From Thiohalocapsa sp964524185 (GTDB lineage Bacteria > Pseudomonadota > Gammaproteobacteria > Chromatiales > Chromatiaceae), in the NCBI GenBank assembly GCA_964524185.1, contig CAZGCI010000002.1, forward strand, positions 1 through 64,000: 64,000 nt of DNA, given 5' to 3'. Every line of letters starts with the position of its first letter. Within the stretch, counting starts at the first letter, position 1. The position numbers and the translations under genes are program-made. Positions 53,893-62,594 of the stretch are shown piece after piece. The notes below the pieces were generated by a model, which saw nothing but the letters and a program-made list of their open reading frames with translations, was not told the origin of the DNA and ran no database searches.

Positions 53893-54819
53893 GTGACTGC
53901 ACACCCCCCCGCCCCCGCGAGCTTCCAAGAGCTCATTTTCCGCCTACAGACGTTTTGGGCCGAGCGCGGCTGTATCGTGCTCCAGCCCTATGATATGGAG
54001 GTCGGCGCCGGAACCTTCCATCCCGCGACCTTCCTCCGGGCGATCGGCCCGGAGCCGTGGAATGCGGCATACGTGCAGCCCTCACGACGGCCCTCCGACG
54101 GCCGTTATGGCGAGAATCCCAATCGCCTACAACACTATTATCAGTACCAGGTGCTGCTGAAGCCGTCGCCGTCCGATATTCAGGAGCACTATCTGGACTC
54201 GCTGAGGATGCTCGGCATCGACCCGTTGGTGCACGACATCCGTTTTGTCGAGGACAACTGGGAGTCCCCCACTCTGGGTGCTTGGGGGCTCGGTTGGGAG
54301 GTCTGGCTGAACGGAATGGAGGTCACCCAGTTCACGTATTTTCAGCAGGTGGGCGGCCTCGAGTGCCGGCCTGTCAGCGGAGAAATCACCTACGGGCTGG
54401 AGCGCATCGCCATGTATCTCCAAGGCGTAGAGAGCGTATTCCACCTGAAATGGGCCAACACGCCACAAGGCCCGGTAACCTATGGCGACGTGTTCCTGCA
54501 GAACGAGCGTGAGCAGTCTGCCTACAATTTCGAGCACGCCGACGTGGAAGCGCTCTTGCAGGCCTTCGACGTCGCCGAGCGTGGAAGCAAGCACCTCATT
54601 GAGCAAGCGTTGCCGCTGCCGGCCTACGAGCAGGTCTTGAAGGCCTCTCACCTCTTCAACCTATTGGATGCCCGCGGTGCGTTATCGGTGACGGAACGCC
54701 AACGCTTTATTCTGCGTGTACGCACACTCGCGCGCGCCGTCGCAGAAGCCTACTACGCGAGCCGCGAGACACTGGGCTTCCCGATGCTTACCACTCAATC
54801 GCAGGGCGCCGTGACATGA
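53893..54819 (+). CDS. glyQ: Glycyl-tRNA synthetase alpha subunit
   Basis: The catalytic class II subunit of the heterotetrameric enzyme, 308 residues. Conserved text includes FQELIFRLQTFWAERGCIVL, PYDMEVGAGTFHPATFLRAI, and YVQPSRRPSDGRYGENPNRL. The frame starts at GTG 53893. Its stop overlaps the glyS start as ATGA, so the subunits are translated together. Confidence 0.98.
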   Translation: MTAHPPAPASFQELIFRLQTFWAERGCIVLQPYDMEVGAGTFHPATFLRAIGPEPWNAAYVQPSRRPSDGRYGENPNRLQHYYQYQVLLKPSPSDIQEHYLDSLRMLGIDPLVHDIRFVEDNWESPTLGAWGLGWEVWLNGMEVTQFTYFQQVGGLECRPVSGEITYGLERIAMYLQGVESVFHLKWANTPQGPVTYGDVFLQNEREQSAYNFEHADVEALLQAFDVAERGSKHLIEQALPLPAYEQVLKASHLFNLLDARGALSVTERQRFILRVRTLARAVAEAYYASRETLGFPMLTTQSQGAVT

Positions 54820-56912
54820 ATACCGAGGAAGTTGCGCGGGATTTTCTGGTGGAGATCGGCACCGAGGAGTTGCCGCCCACGGCCCTGTCGCGCCTGTCAA
54901 CCGCGTTTAGCGAACAGTTTGCTGTGCAGCTTGCAGCGCACGCGCTGACACACGGTGCTGTGGAGCAACTGGCGACACCCCGGCGGCTCGCGCTCTTGGT
55001 GCGTCACCTCGCCACGCGGCAGCCGGACCGCGAGAGCATTCGGCGCGGGCCGGCGGTGAAGGCTGCCTTCGGCGCGGATGGCGAGCCCACGAAGGCCGCT
55101 GCGGGCTTCGCCCGCTTCTGTGGTGTGGCGGTCGCTGCGTTGGAGCGTGAGGAGACCGACGCCGGCAGTTGGCTCGTCCACCGCAGCCTTCACGAGGGGC
55201 AGGCCACTGCGACGCTGCTGCCTGAGCTGGTGAACGCAGCCCTTGGGCAGCTACCCATTCCCAAGCGCATGCGCTGGGGCGACGGTGATGTGACCTTCGT
55301 GCGCCCGGTGCAGTGGATCTGCATGCGCTTCGGCGAGGCGCCGATCGCAGGCACGGTCCTGGGCATGCCCATCGGTACGGAGACACGCGGCCATCGCTTC
55401 CACCATCCGGGCGCTATCCCCATCGCCCGGCCCGATGATTATGTGCCGGCGTTGCGCGGCGCCTATGTCGAGCCCGATCTTGACACGCGTCGCAACGCCA
55501 TTCGGGCACAGGTGATGGCGCTTGCGGCCAGCGTCGGCGGTGAGGCGAGTATTCCCGACGACCTATTGGACGAGGTCACGGCGCTTTGTGAATGGCCAGT
55601 TGCGTTGCTCGGGCACTTCGACGAGGCCTTTCTCGAGGTGCCGGCGGAGGCACTGATCGAGACCATGCAGCACCATCAGAAATATTTCGCCGTGCGCGGG
55701 AGTGACGGGAAACTCTTGCCGCATTTCATCACCGTCAGCAACATTGAGAGCCGCGCACCAGACGTCGTGCGCGCCGGTAATGAGCGGGTGATTCGCCCGC
55801 GCTTCAGCGACGCACGTTTCTTCTGGGAGCAGGACCTGCGCACACCGCTCGCGGACCGTCAGCCGGCACTCGAGCGTGTCGTGTTCCAGCATCGGCTCGG
55901 CAGCGTGGCCGATAAGTCGCGGCGCGTGGCAAGATCTTGCCGTGCCATCGCGCAGCGCCTCGGCCACGACCCGGTGCTCGCCGAGCGCGCAGCCCTGCTC
56001 GCCAAATGCGATCTGGTGTCTGCCATGGTGGGCGAGTTCGCCAGTCTTCAGGGCATCATGGGCCGCCACTACGCCGCCCGCAGCGGGGAGGACCCCTGCG
56101 TTGTGGCTGCCATGGAGGAGCAATACCTGCCGCGCTACGCCGGGGATCACCTGCCAGGCTCTCCGTGCGGGCGCGTGCTAGCGTTGGCGGACAAGTTGGA
56201 TACTTTGGTAGGGATCTTCGCGATCGGCGAGCGACCAACGGGCGTTAAAGACCCCTACGGTTTGCGCCGCGCCGCCATCGGGGTCCTGCGCATTCTCATT
56301 GAGACGCCGCTCGCCCTCGATCTGCGGCGCTTGTTGAAGGATGCAGCAGCGGCCTTCCCCGATTCCATCGCCGCAGCGTCAGCCGTCGATGAGACCTACG
56401 CTTATGTAATGGAACGGCTGCCTGGCTACTACGCTGACCAGGGCATCGAGGGGGATGCTATCGAGGCGGTGATGGCTGTCGACGTCTCCACCCCGAGCGA
56501 CATCGATCGGCGTGTGCGAGCCGTCTCCGCGTTCTCTCGGTTGGATGCGGCGAGCGCCTTGGCTGCAGCCAACAAACGCATCGCCAACATCCTGCGCAAG
56601 TCCGGGGTGGATACAGGCGGCATGCAACTCAACGAAGGACTGCTCGCCGAAGCGGCGGAGCAGCGGCTGGCGGCGGCTGTGGCCGAGCTTGACCGGCGCG
56701 TTGCACCGATGCTCGAGACCGGAGACTATACGGAAGCGCTGAGCGCCCTTGCGGCGCTGCGCCCGGCTGTCGACGGCTTTTTCGAAAAGGTCATGGTCAT
56801 GGTCGACGACCCCGCATTGCAGGCGAACCGGCTGGCGCTGATGGATCGTGTCTTGACGCTGTTTAGGAGCATTGCGGATATAAGCCGTTTACGCGTGGCA
56901 GAACAGGCTTAG
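54816..56912 (+). CDS. glyS: Glycyl-tRNA synthetase beta subunit
   Basis: The tRNA-binding subunit, 698 residues. Visible parts are FLVEIGTEELPPTALSRLST, LPIPKRMRWGDGDVTFVRPV, an HD-like region with RHYAARSGEDPCVVAAMEEQYLP-type text, and a C-terminal DALR-like anticodon domain (VMVMVDDPALQANRLALMDR). It is the second gene of glyQS, upstream of gmhB, as in Pseudomonas. Confidence 0.97.
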   Translation: MNTEEVARDFLVEIGTEELPPTALSRLSTAFSEQFAVQLAAHALTHGAVEQLATPRRLALLVRHLATRQPDRESIRRGPAVKAAFGADGEPTKAAAGFARFCGVAVAALEREETDAGSWLVHRSLHEGQATATLLPELVNAALGQLPIPKRMRWGDGDVTFVRPVQWICMRFGEAPIAGTVLGMPIGTETRGHRFHHPGAIPIARPDDYVPALRGAYVEPDLDTRRNAIRAQVMALAASVGGEASIPDDLLDEVTALCEWPVALLGHFDEAFLEVPAEALIETMQHHQKYFAVRGSDGKLLPHFITVSNIESRAPDVVRAGNERVIRPRFSDARFFWEQDLRTPLADRQPALERVVFQHRLGSVADKSRRVARSCRAIAQRLGHDPVLAERAALLAKCDLVSAMVGEFASLQGIMGRHYAARSGEDPCVVAAMEEQYLPRYAGDHLPGSPCGRVLALADKLDTLVGIFAIGERPTGVKDPYGLRRAAIGVLRILIETPLALDLRRLLKDAAAAFPDSIAAASAVDETYAYVMERLPGYYADQGIEGDAIEAVMAVDVSTPSDIDRRVRAVSAFSRLDAASALAAANKRIANILRKSGVDTGGMQLNEGLLAEAAEQRLAAAVAELDRRVAPMLETGDYTEALSALAALRPAVDGFFEKVMVMVDDPALQANRLALMDRVLTLFRSIADISRLRVAEQA

Positions 56913-57002
56913 CAGCATGGGCCCGGCTTGGTGGACATTCCTTACCCCTGTTGGTGCCGGGCCGACGCCCGGCCGAGGGTGCCGCCGCAACGGGCTCCAC
57001 AG

Positions 57003-57542
57003 ATGAAGTTGGTGATTCTAGACCGGGACGGGGTCATCAACGCGGATTCGCCCGACTATATCCGGTCGCCGGACGCAATGCAGCCCATCCCAGGGAGCCT
57101 GGAGGCCATCGCACGCTTTACCCAGGCCGGACTCCAGGTCGCTATCGCGACGAATCAATCGGGGCTCGCGCGCGGTTTTTTCGATGTCGATACCCTGAAC
57201 CGGATGCATGCTCTGCTGTGCAGCCGGGCGGCCGCAATCGGTGGGCGTATCGACCTCATCGCCTTCTGCCCGCACGGCCCTGACGATCACTGCAGATGCC
57301 GTAAGCCGGAGCCCGGCTTGCTCACAAGCCTGGCGCGACGGTTGTCAATCTCGCTGACAGATACGCCGGTCATTGGCGATTCCTTGCGTGACCTTCAGGC
57401 CGCGCAACGTGCAGGCGCCCGTCCGATACTCGTGCGAACGGGCAAGGGCGCGGCCACAGCTGCCCGCTTGCCTGCAGGGTTGGCCGACGTGCCGGTATTC
57501 GATGATTTGCAGGCCGCTGCAGATCGATTGCTGAGCCGTTGA
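57003..57542 (+). CDS. gmhB: D-glycero-D-manno-heptose 1,7-bisphosphate phosphatase
   Basis: A 179-residue HAD phosphatase making the heptose precursor of the lipopolysaccharide inner core. The nucleophile motif is LDRDGVIN, followed by ATNQSGLARGFF. The zinc loop is CPHGPDDHCRCRKPEPGLL, and GDSLRDLQAAQRAGA gives motif IV. ATG 57003 is chosen; the frame back to 56928 is not family-like. It ends 57 bp from the convergent gyrB stop. Confidence 0.95.
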   Translation: MKLVILDRDGVINADSPDYIRSPDAMQPIPGSLEAIARFTQAGLQVAIATNQSGLARGFFDVDTLNRMHALLCSRAAAIGGRIDLIAFCPHGPDDHCRCRKPEPGLLTSLARRLSISLTDTPVIGDSLRDLQAAQRAGARPILVRTGKGAATAARLPAGLADVPVFDDLQAAADRLLSR

Positions 57543-57599
57543 GCCGCGACCCGGGTGCGCGGCAGCGAGGTGCTCGGCGGCCGCCTAGCCTGCAGCGGA

Positions 57600-60008
57600 C
57601 TAAACGTCGAGATGTTCCACGTCGAGCGCATTGCGCTCAATGAACTGCCGGCGCGGCTCCACGTATTCGCCCATGAGCGTGGTGAAGATCTGGTCCGCGG
57701 CAACGGCGTCCTCAATCGTGACCCGCAGCAGACGGCGCGTAGTCGGATCCATGGTGGTGTCCCACAGCTGTCCAGGGTTCATCTCGCCGAGTCCTTTGTA
57801 GCGCTGGATGCTATAGCCGCGTCGTGCCTCCGCCAGCAGCCAGTCGTAGGACTCTGCAAAGCCCTCCACGGCCTGCTCGCGGTCACCGCGAGAGACGATG
57901 GCGCCCGGCTGCACGAGTCCGTCCAATTTATCCGACAGCGTTGCGATACGCTCATAGTCCGGGCCGTCGAAGAAGTCAAGCCCAAGGTACGTTGTTTCCG
58001 GGATGCCGTGTACCAGTCGGACGACCTCCAAGTCCGCTTTGGCGGCGGCGTCGGCGGCGCGCCTGCCCAGCAGTCGATACTCGAGCGCGGGGCCAGTGCG
58101 GGCGTTCATCCGGGCCTCGAGCTGGGCGATCCACGCTGCGAGGTCAGTTTCGTTGTCACGGATCGCCGCCGTCAGGCGTGGCATCGAGATGAGCTCTTCC
58201 ATCAGCAATGGGTCGAATCGCCGCTGCAGCCGCGCGAGCATCGTTCGGAAGGACTGGTATTCCGCGGCGAGCTGTCCCAGGGCTTCAGCCGATAGGGGCG
58301 GCGTCCCCTCGGCAACGCGTAGGCTCGCCTTGTCCAGCGCGGTTCGCAGCAGGGATGCGCTCAGCTCTGTTTCATCCAGCAGGTAGTCCTCCTGCTTCCC
58401 ACGTTTGACCTTGTAGAGGGGTGGCTGCGCGATATAGACGTGCCCCCGCTCCACCAGCTCAGGCATCTGTCGGTAGAAGAAGGTGAGCAGTAGGGTGCGA
58501 ATGTGGGCGCCGTCGACATCGGCGTCAGTCATGATGATGATGCGGTGGTAGCGCAGCCGATCCGGATCGTATTCATCGTGGCCGATGCCGCAGCCGAGGG
58601 CGGTGATCAGTGTGCCAACTTCTGCCGAGGACAGCATCTTGTCGAAGCGGGCCTTTTCGACGTTCAGGATCTTTCCCTTCAGCGGCAGAATCGCCTGGAA
58701 GGCACGGTCTCGGCCCTGCTTGGCGGAGCCGCCAGCGGAGTCGCCCTCGACGATGAAGAGCTCGGAGCTCGACGGGTCCTTTTCCTGACAGTCGGCGAGC
58801 TTACCTGGCAGCCCTGCGACGTCGAGGACGCCTTTGCGCCGGGTCATCTCACGGGCCTTACGTGCCGCCTCGCGGGCCCGCGCCGCCTCAAGCATCTTGT
58901 TCGCGATGACCTTCGCTTCCGCCGGCTGCTCTTCGAGGAAGGCATCGAGGTGTTCCACGAACAGCGATTCCACCACCGGCTTGACCTCGGACGACACGAG
59001 CTTGTCCTTGGTCTGGGCAGAAAACTTGGGATCAGGCACTTTCACAGACAGCACGGCGGTGAGTCCTTCCCGTGCATCGTCCCCCACCGGGCGCGTCTTC
59101 TGGCTCTTATCGAGGCCTTGGCGCTCGATGTACTGGTTCAGGGTGCGGGTCAACCCGGCGCGAAAACCAGCCAGGTGGGTGCCGCCATCGCGCTGCGGGA
59201 TGGTGTTGGTGTAGCAGAAAATCGACTCCTGATAAGAGTCGTTCCATTGCAGGGCGATCTCTACCGCCACGTGGTCCCGTTCGGCGGAAAAATAGAAGAC
59301 GGTCGGGTGGATGGGTGCTTTATTCTCGTTCAGGTGGCGAACGAACGCCTGGATGCCGCCGACGTATTCGAACGTGTCTTCGCGCTGGGTACGCTCATCC
59401 TTTAAGCGAATCCGGACGCCGGAGTTCAGGAAGGACAACTCCCGCAACCGCTTGGACAGGATGTCGTAGTGGAAATCACGGTCTGAGAAAATGTCCGGGG
59501 AGGGCCAAAAGCGGATGACCGTGCCGCTGTGCTCCGCGTCGCCGATGCGCCGCAGTGGCGCGTCTGGCACACCGGCGGTGAAGTGCTGCTCGTACAAACC
59601 GCCGCCGCGGCGGATACGCATCTCCAGACGCTCAGAGAGCGCATTGACGACGGAAACGCCGACCCCGTGCAGGCCACCAGAGACCTTGTAGCTGTTGTCA
59701 TCGAACTTCCCGCCTGCGTGCAAGACCGTCATGATGACCTCGGCAGCGGACCGGTTTTCCTCCGAATGGATGTCCACCGGGATACCGCGCCCGTCGTCTG
59801 ACACGGTCACAGAGTAGTCGTCGTGGACCACCACCCCGATTTCCGAGCAGTGGCCGGCCAAGGCTTCATCAATGGCGTTATCCACGACCTCGAAGATCAT
59901 GTGATGCAGGCCGGTGCCGTCATCGGTGTCCCCGATGTACATGCCCGGGCGCTTGCGGACGGCATCCAGTCCCCGCAGGACCTTGATGCTGGACGAGTCG
60001 TATGTCAT
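57600..60008 (-). CDS. gyrB: DNA gyrase subunit B
   Basis: The ATPase/TOPRIM subunit of gyrase, 802 residues. The GHKL ATPase has EVVDNAIDEALAGHCSEIGV and GGLHGVGVSVVNALSE. TOPRIM parts are VEGDSAGGSAKQGRDR, PLKGKILNVEKAR and TDADVDGAHIRTLLL. The usual C-terminal GELMPEQLWETTM region appears as LGEMNPGQLWDTTM. ATG 60008 precedes YDSSSIKVLRGLDAVRKRPG. It is 229 bp after recF. Confidence 0.98.
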   Translation of the reverse strand: MTYDSSSIKVLRGLDAVRKRPGMYIGDTDDGTGLHHMIFEVVDNAIDEALAGHCSEIGVVVHDDYSVTVSDDGRGIPVDIHSEENRSAAEVIMTVLHAGGKFDDNSYKVSGGLHGVGVSVVNALSERLEMRIRRGGGLYEQHFTAGVPDAPLRRIGDAEHSGTVIRFWPSPDIFSDRDFHYDILSKRLRELSFLNSGVRIRLKDERTQREDTFEYVGGIQAFVRHLNENKAPIHPTVFYFSAERDHVAVEIALQWNDSYQESIFCYTNTIPQRDGGTHLAGFRAGLTRTLNQYIERQGLDKSQKTRPVGDDAREGLTAVLSVKVPDPKFSAQTKDKLVSSEVKPVVESLFVEHLDAFLEEQPAEAKVIANKMLEAARAREAARKAREMTRRKGVLDVAGLPGKLADCQEKDPSSSELFIVEGDSAGGSAKQGRDRAFQAILPLKGKILNVEKARFDKMLSSAEVGTLITALGCGIGHDEYDPDRLRYHRIIIMTDADVDGAHIRTLLLTFFYRQMPELVERGHVYIAQPPLYKVKRGKQEDYLLDETELSASLLRTALDKASLRVAEGTPPLSAEALGQLAAEYQSFRTMLARLQRRFDPLLMEELISMPRLTAAIRDNETDLAAWIAQLEARMNARTGPALEYRLLGRRAADAAAKADLEVVRLVHGIPETTYLGLDFFDGPDYERIATLSDKLDGLVQPGAIVSRGDREQAVEGFAESYDWLLAEARRGYSIQRYKGLGEMNPGQLWDTTMDPTTRRLLRVTIEDAVAADQIFTTLMGEYVEPRRQFIERNALDVEHLDV

Positions 60009-60237
60009 GCGTGTCTAGTCGGACATCCTGGTGAGTGAGGAGCGTCTCCTGAGCGCCGCCGAGAGCGAACAGCGCATTGTACCCCGGTTCGGCAGCCCCA
60101 GCCGCATCTGAAGATATACCCGTCACACATGGGTTTTCGGCCGCGATGCACGCGGCCTAGGCCGGGGACGCGTGCTGGGTTAGCGCCAAACTGCGGAAAC
60201 TCAATGGCCCGCAAGACAACCGGGCCGCGGGGTGTCG

Positions 60238-61260
60238 CTACCTTGGGCTGACCCGGCCCTGTTCCACGTGGAACATCGCGACATCCACGAAAGCGGCATC
60301 GGGGTTCCGGAGCGGCTCCAGGCTCGTGACGATCACTTGCTCGGCAGATTGGATCCACGCCCGGAGAATCGGGGCGATATAGCGCGCACTGACCTCCGCC
60401 AGGGGGTCATCGAGCAGCACGACCTGCGGCTCGCTCGTGGCCGACTGCAGAACTTGCTGAACGGCCAGCTGGAGCAGCATACCGGCGACCTTGTTCTCCC
60501 CCCTGGAACCCGACCACACGCGACTCTCCCGGAGGAACACCACGTCGCCGCGCGCAGCAGACAGAAAGGTATAGCCCCGCTCGATGTCCCCCGACAACTG
60601 AGCCTGCAAGACGTCATGCAGAGGCTTCTCCCGGCCAGTCCACTGCCATCGCACCGACAGTTCACCCATCGGCGCCATGTCGCGGGTGAGCGACACGAAC
60701 GCTGCGGACACACGTTCCAAGAACGCGACCCTCATAGCCCATGCGTCGCTGAGCGCGTCCGCATAGGGTCCGTCCCAGACCGGTAGCCCGCGCCCACCGA
60801 CCCGGAGCCACGCGTTGCGCTGACGGTGCAAGCGTTGCAACTTCCACCAAACGTCCCGTGCGCCTGGTTCCACGTGAAACAACGACCAGTCCAAAAACCG
60901 TCTGCGTAACGCCGGATCGCCCTCGACAAAGTGAAAGCTCGACGCGCCCACAAACCGGGTAAAAGCAGACCCGCGCCTCACCTCGCCGCCGCCCAGAGTC
61001 GTCCAGCGATGCCGGAGTCGTCGCCCACCGACGTTCACCGTCCCGGCGACGCCAGCGCCCTGTTCACCTCGAGTGGTGAGCGGCCCGCCCCGCCGCCCCC
61101 TGAACGTCCGACCCCGATCCAGCAGGTAGATTGCCTCCAACAGCGTCGTCTTTCCCGCGCCGTTGGCCCCAACCATCCAACTCAGCCCCTGAGGAAGTTC
61201 CAGCGCCGCGGAGCGAAGACACCGCAGGTTACTAACCCGGATAGACTCGACGAATGCCAA
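60238..61260 (-). CDS. recF: DNA replication and repair protein RecF
   Basis: An SMC-like ATPase that loads RecA at gaps. The 340-residue product has Walker A GANGAGKTTLLEAIYLLDRG, the signature segment SGSRGENKVAGMLLQLAVQQ, and Walker B VVLLDDPLAEVS. The start seems to be TTG 61260, 20 bp after dnaN. Two parS-like sites lie inside the gene, each encoding a FHVE peptide (residues about 128 and 330), so the protein appears to have accommodated the DNA sites. Confidence 0.95.
   Translation of the reverse strand: MAFVESIRVSNLRCLRSAALELPQGLSWMVGANGAGKTTLLEAIYLLDRGRTFRGRRGGPLTTRGEQGAGVAGTVNVGGRRLRHRWTTLGGGEVRRGSAFTRFVGASSFHFVEGDPALRRRFLDWSLFHVEPGARDVWWKLQRLHRQRNAWLRVGGRGLPVWDGPYADALSDAWAMRVAFLERVSAAFVSLTRDMAPMGELSVRWQWTGREKPLHDVLQAQLSGDIERGYTFLSAARGDVVFLRESRVWSGSRGENKVAGMLLQLAVQQVLQSATSEPQVVLLDDPLAEVSARYIAPILRAWIQSAEQVIVTSLEPLRNPDAAFVDVAMFHVEQGRVSPR
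60260..60275. promoter_or_regulatory. parS-like ParB site (recF 3' end)
   Basis: TGTTCCACGTGGAACA is a perfect 16-bp palindrome. It differs from TGTTTCACGTGAAACA at two symmetric positions and matches the Pseudomonas-type variant as I recall it. It encodes FHVEQ near the RecF C-terminus. Confidence 0.8.
60866..60881. promoter_or_regulatory. parS-like ParB site (inside recF)
   Basis: GGTTCCACGTGAAACA differs from the parS consensus at two positions, both in the left half. The core CCACGTGAAACA is intact. It lies 600 bp from the other site. Confidence 0.75.
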
Positions 61261-61280
61261 CGAGAACGACGTCCCGTGAC

Positions 61281-62387
61281 CTACAGCCGCATCGGCATGA
61301 CGACAAAGGTCTCACGCTCACAGCCCAATCCGCGCCAGATCGAGCTGCTGTCTGCGTCTTGGAAGGCAATCTCGACCTGCGAAGACTCGGTGGCCTGCAG
61401 TGCATCGAGCAGGTAGGCAACGTTGAACCCAATGGTGACCGCATCGCCAGCATACTCGGCCTCCAGCTCGTCCTCCGCAACTTCCTGCTCCGGGTTCTGC
61501 GCCTGAAACGCCAGCACCCCTTGATCGAAACTGATCCGCACACCTTTGTACTTCTCACTCGACAGAATGGATGCGCGCTGCAACGCCGAGCGCATCAACT
61601 CCCGATCCACAACCGCCCGCCAAGGTAACCCCTTTGGAATCACCCGTTGATACTCCGGGTACTTGCCGTCCAGCAGCTTCGAGGTCAGCTCCGTCACGCC
61701 GAATCCCACCCCCACCGAGCGATCACCCCACCGCAACTCCAGCATCGTGTCGTCGTCGGGCAGCAACCGGCGCATTTCCATGACCGTTTTTGCCGGCAGA
61801 ATCATCTGTACAGGCGATTCCACCTGTGGATTGTCGATCCGTATGGAAGCGCACGACAGCCGATGCCCGTCCGTCGCCACCGCGATCAGCTCCCCGCCAT
61901 TGAGCTCCAACAAAGCGCCGTTCAGGTAGTAACGGACATCTTGGTGCGCCATGGCAAATGCCGTCTTGTCCAACAATCGCTTCAACTGCCCTGAGGCTAG
62001 ATTCATGCCCCGCATGTCCTGTTCCGGAGCAATGTTCGGGAAGTCCGCAGCCGCCAACGTAGACAACGTGAACCGGGTGGGACCGCTCGAAACGACGCAA
62101 CGCTCCCGATCCGTGCGGATGCTCACCTTGGCGCCCTCCCGCAACGAACGGCAAAAGTCCATGAGCTTGCGCGCGGGCACAGTTACGGCACCCGTCTCCG
62201 GCACCGCCAAAACTTGTACCTGAGTGCTGATGGCAAGCTCAAGGTCTGTGGCCGAGAGACGCAGCTCGCCGCCCTCGGCGTCGAGCAAGACATTCGCCAA
62301 AATTGGCAGTGTCTGCCGTCGCTCGACGACGCCAGCCACAGTCGCCAGACCGTCCAGAAGGACATCCCGCGGGATTTCGATCTTCAC
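61281..62387 (-). CDS. dnaN: DNA polymerase III beta sliding clamp
   Basis: The ring-shaped processivity clamp, 368 residues in three clamp domains. Typical segments are VKIEIPRDVLLDGLATVAGV, LPILANVLLDAEGGELRLSA, TDGHRLSCASI, and the family end TFVVMPMRL. The start is GTG 62387. It lies between dnaA (207 bp, candidate oriC) and recF. Confidence 0.98.
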   Translation of the reverse strand: MKIEIPRDVLLDGLATVAGVVERRQTLPILANVLLDAEGGELRLSATDLELAISTQVQVLAVPETGAVTVPARKLMDFCRSLREGAKVSIRTDRERCVVSSGPTRFTLSTLAAADFPNIAPEQDMRGMNLASGQLKRLLDKTAFAMAHQDVRYYLNGALLELNGGELIAVATDGHRLSCASIRIDNPQVESPVQMILPAKTVMEMRRLLPDDDTMLELRWGDRSVGVGFGVTELTSKLLDGKYPEYQRVIPKGLPWRAVVDRELMRSALQRASILSSEKYKGVRISFDQGVLAFQAQNPEQEVAEDELEAEYAGDAVTIGFNVAYLLDALQATESSQVEIAFQDADSSSIWRGLGCERETFVVMPMRL

Positions 62388-62403
62388 GCTTTGCCGCCCT
62401 CGT

Positions 62404-62594
62404 CTTGTAACAACCGATTAAGTAAAAGTAAGACCATTGCTGTAATAAGCTCCGGGGAAAACTCGGGAATCATGTTTTTTGGTCCTTTTAATCATCGGGT
62501 TACAAGGCGCCGTATCTGTTGGCGGCCTGCCCTCCATTTGTGGATAACCTGTCGACAAAAGCAGCGCGAAAAACGGTCCACACCTTATCCACAG
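62404..62594. other. Candidate oriC between dnaA and dnaN
   Basis: Two perfect DnaA boxes are present: TTATCCACA (62585-62593) and its complement TGTGGATAA (62539-62547). A weaker TCCACA (62577-62582) lies between. To the left is an unusually AT-rich run (about 62404-62515) with TAAGTAAAAGTAAGACC and TTTTTTGG, suitable for unwinding. The region upstream of dnaA, another possible origin, is cut by the window end. Confidence 0.65.

Noticed and set aside
57613..57628. A third parS-like string near the gyrB 3' end.
   Set aside because: Only the left half matches; three of the last six bases differ, so ParB binding is unlikely.
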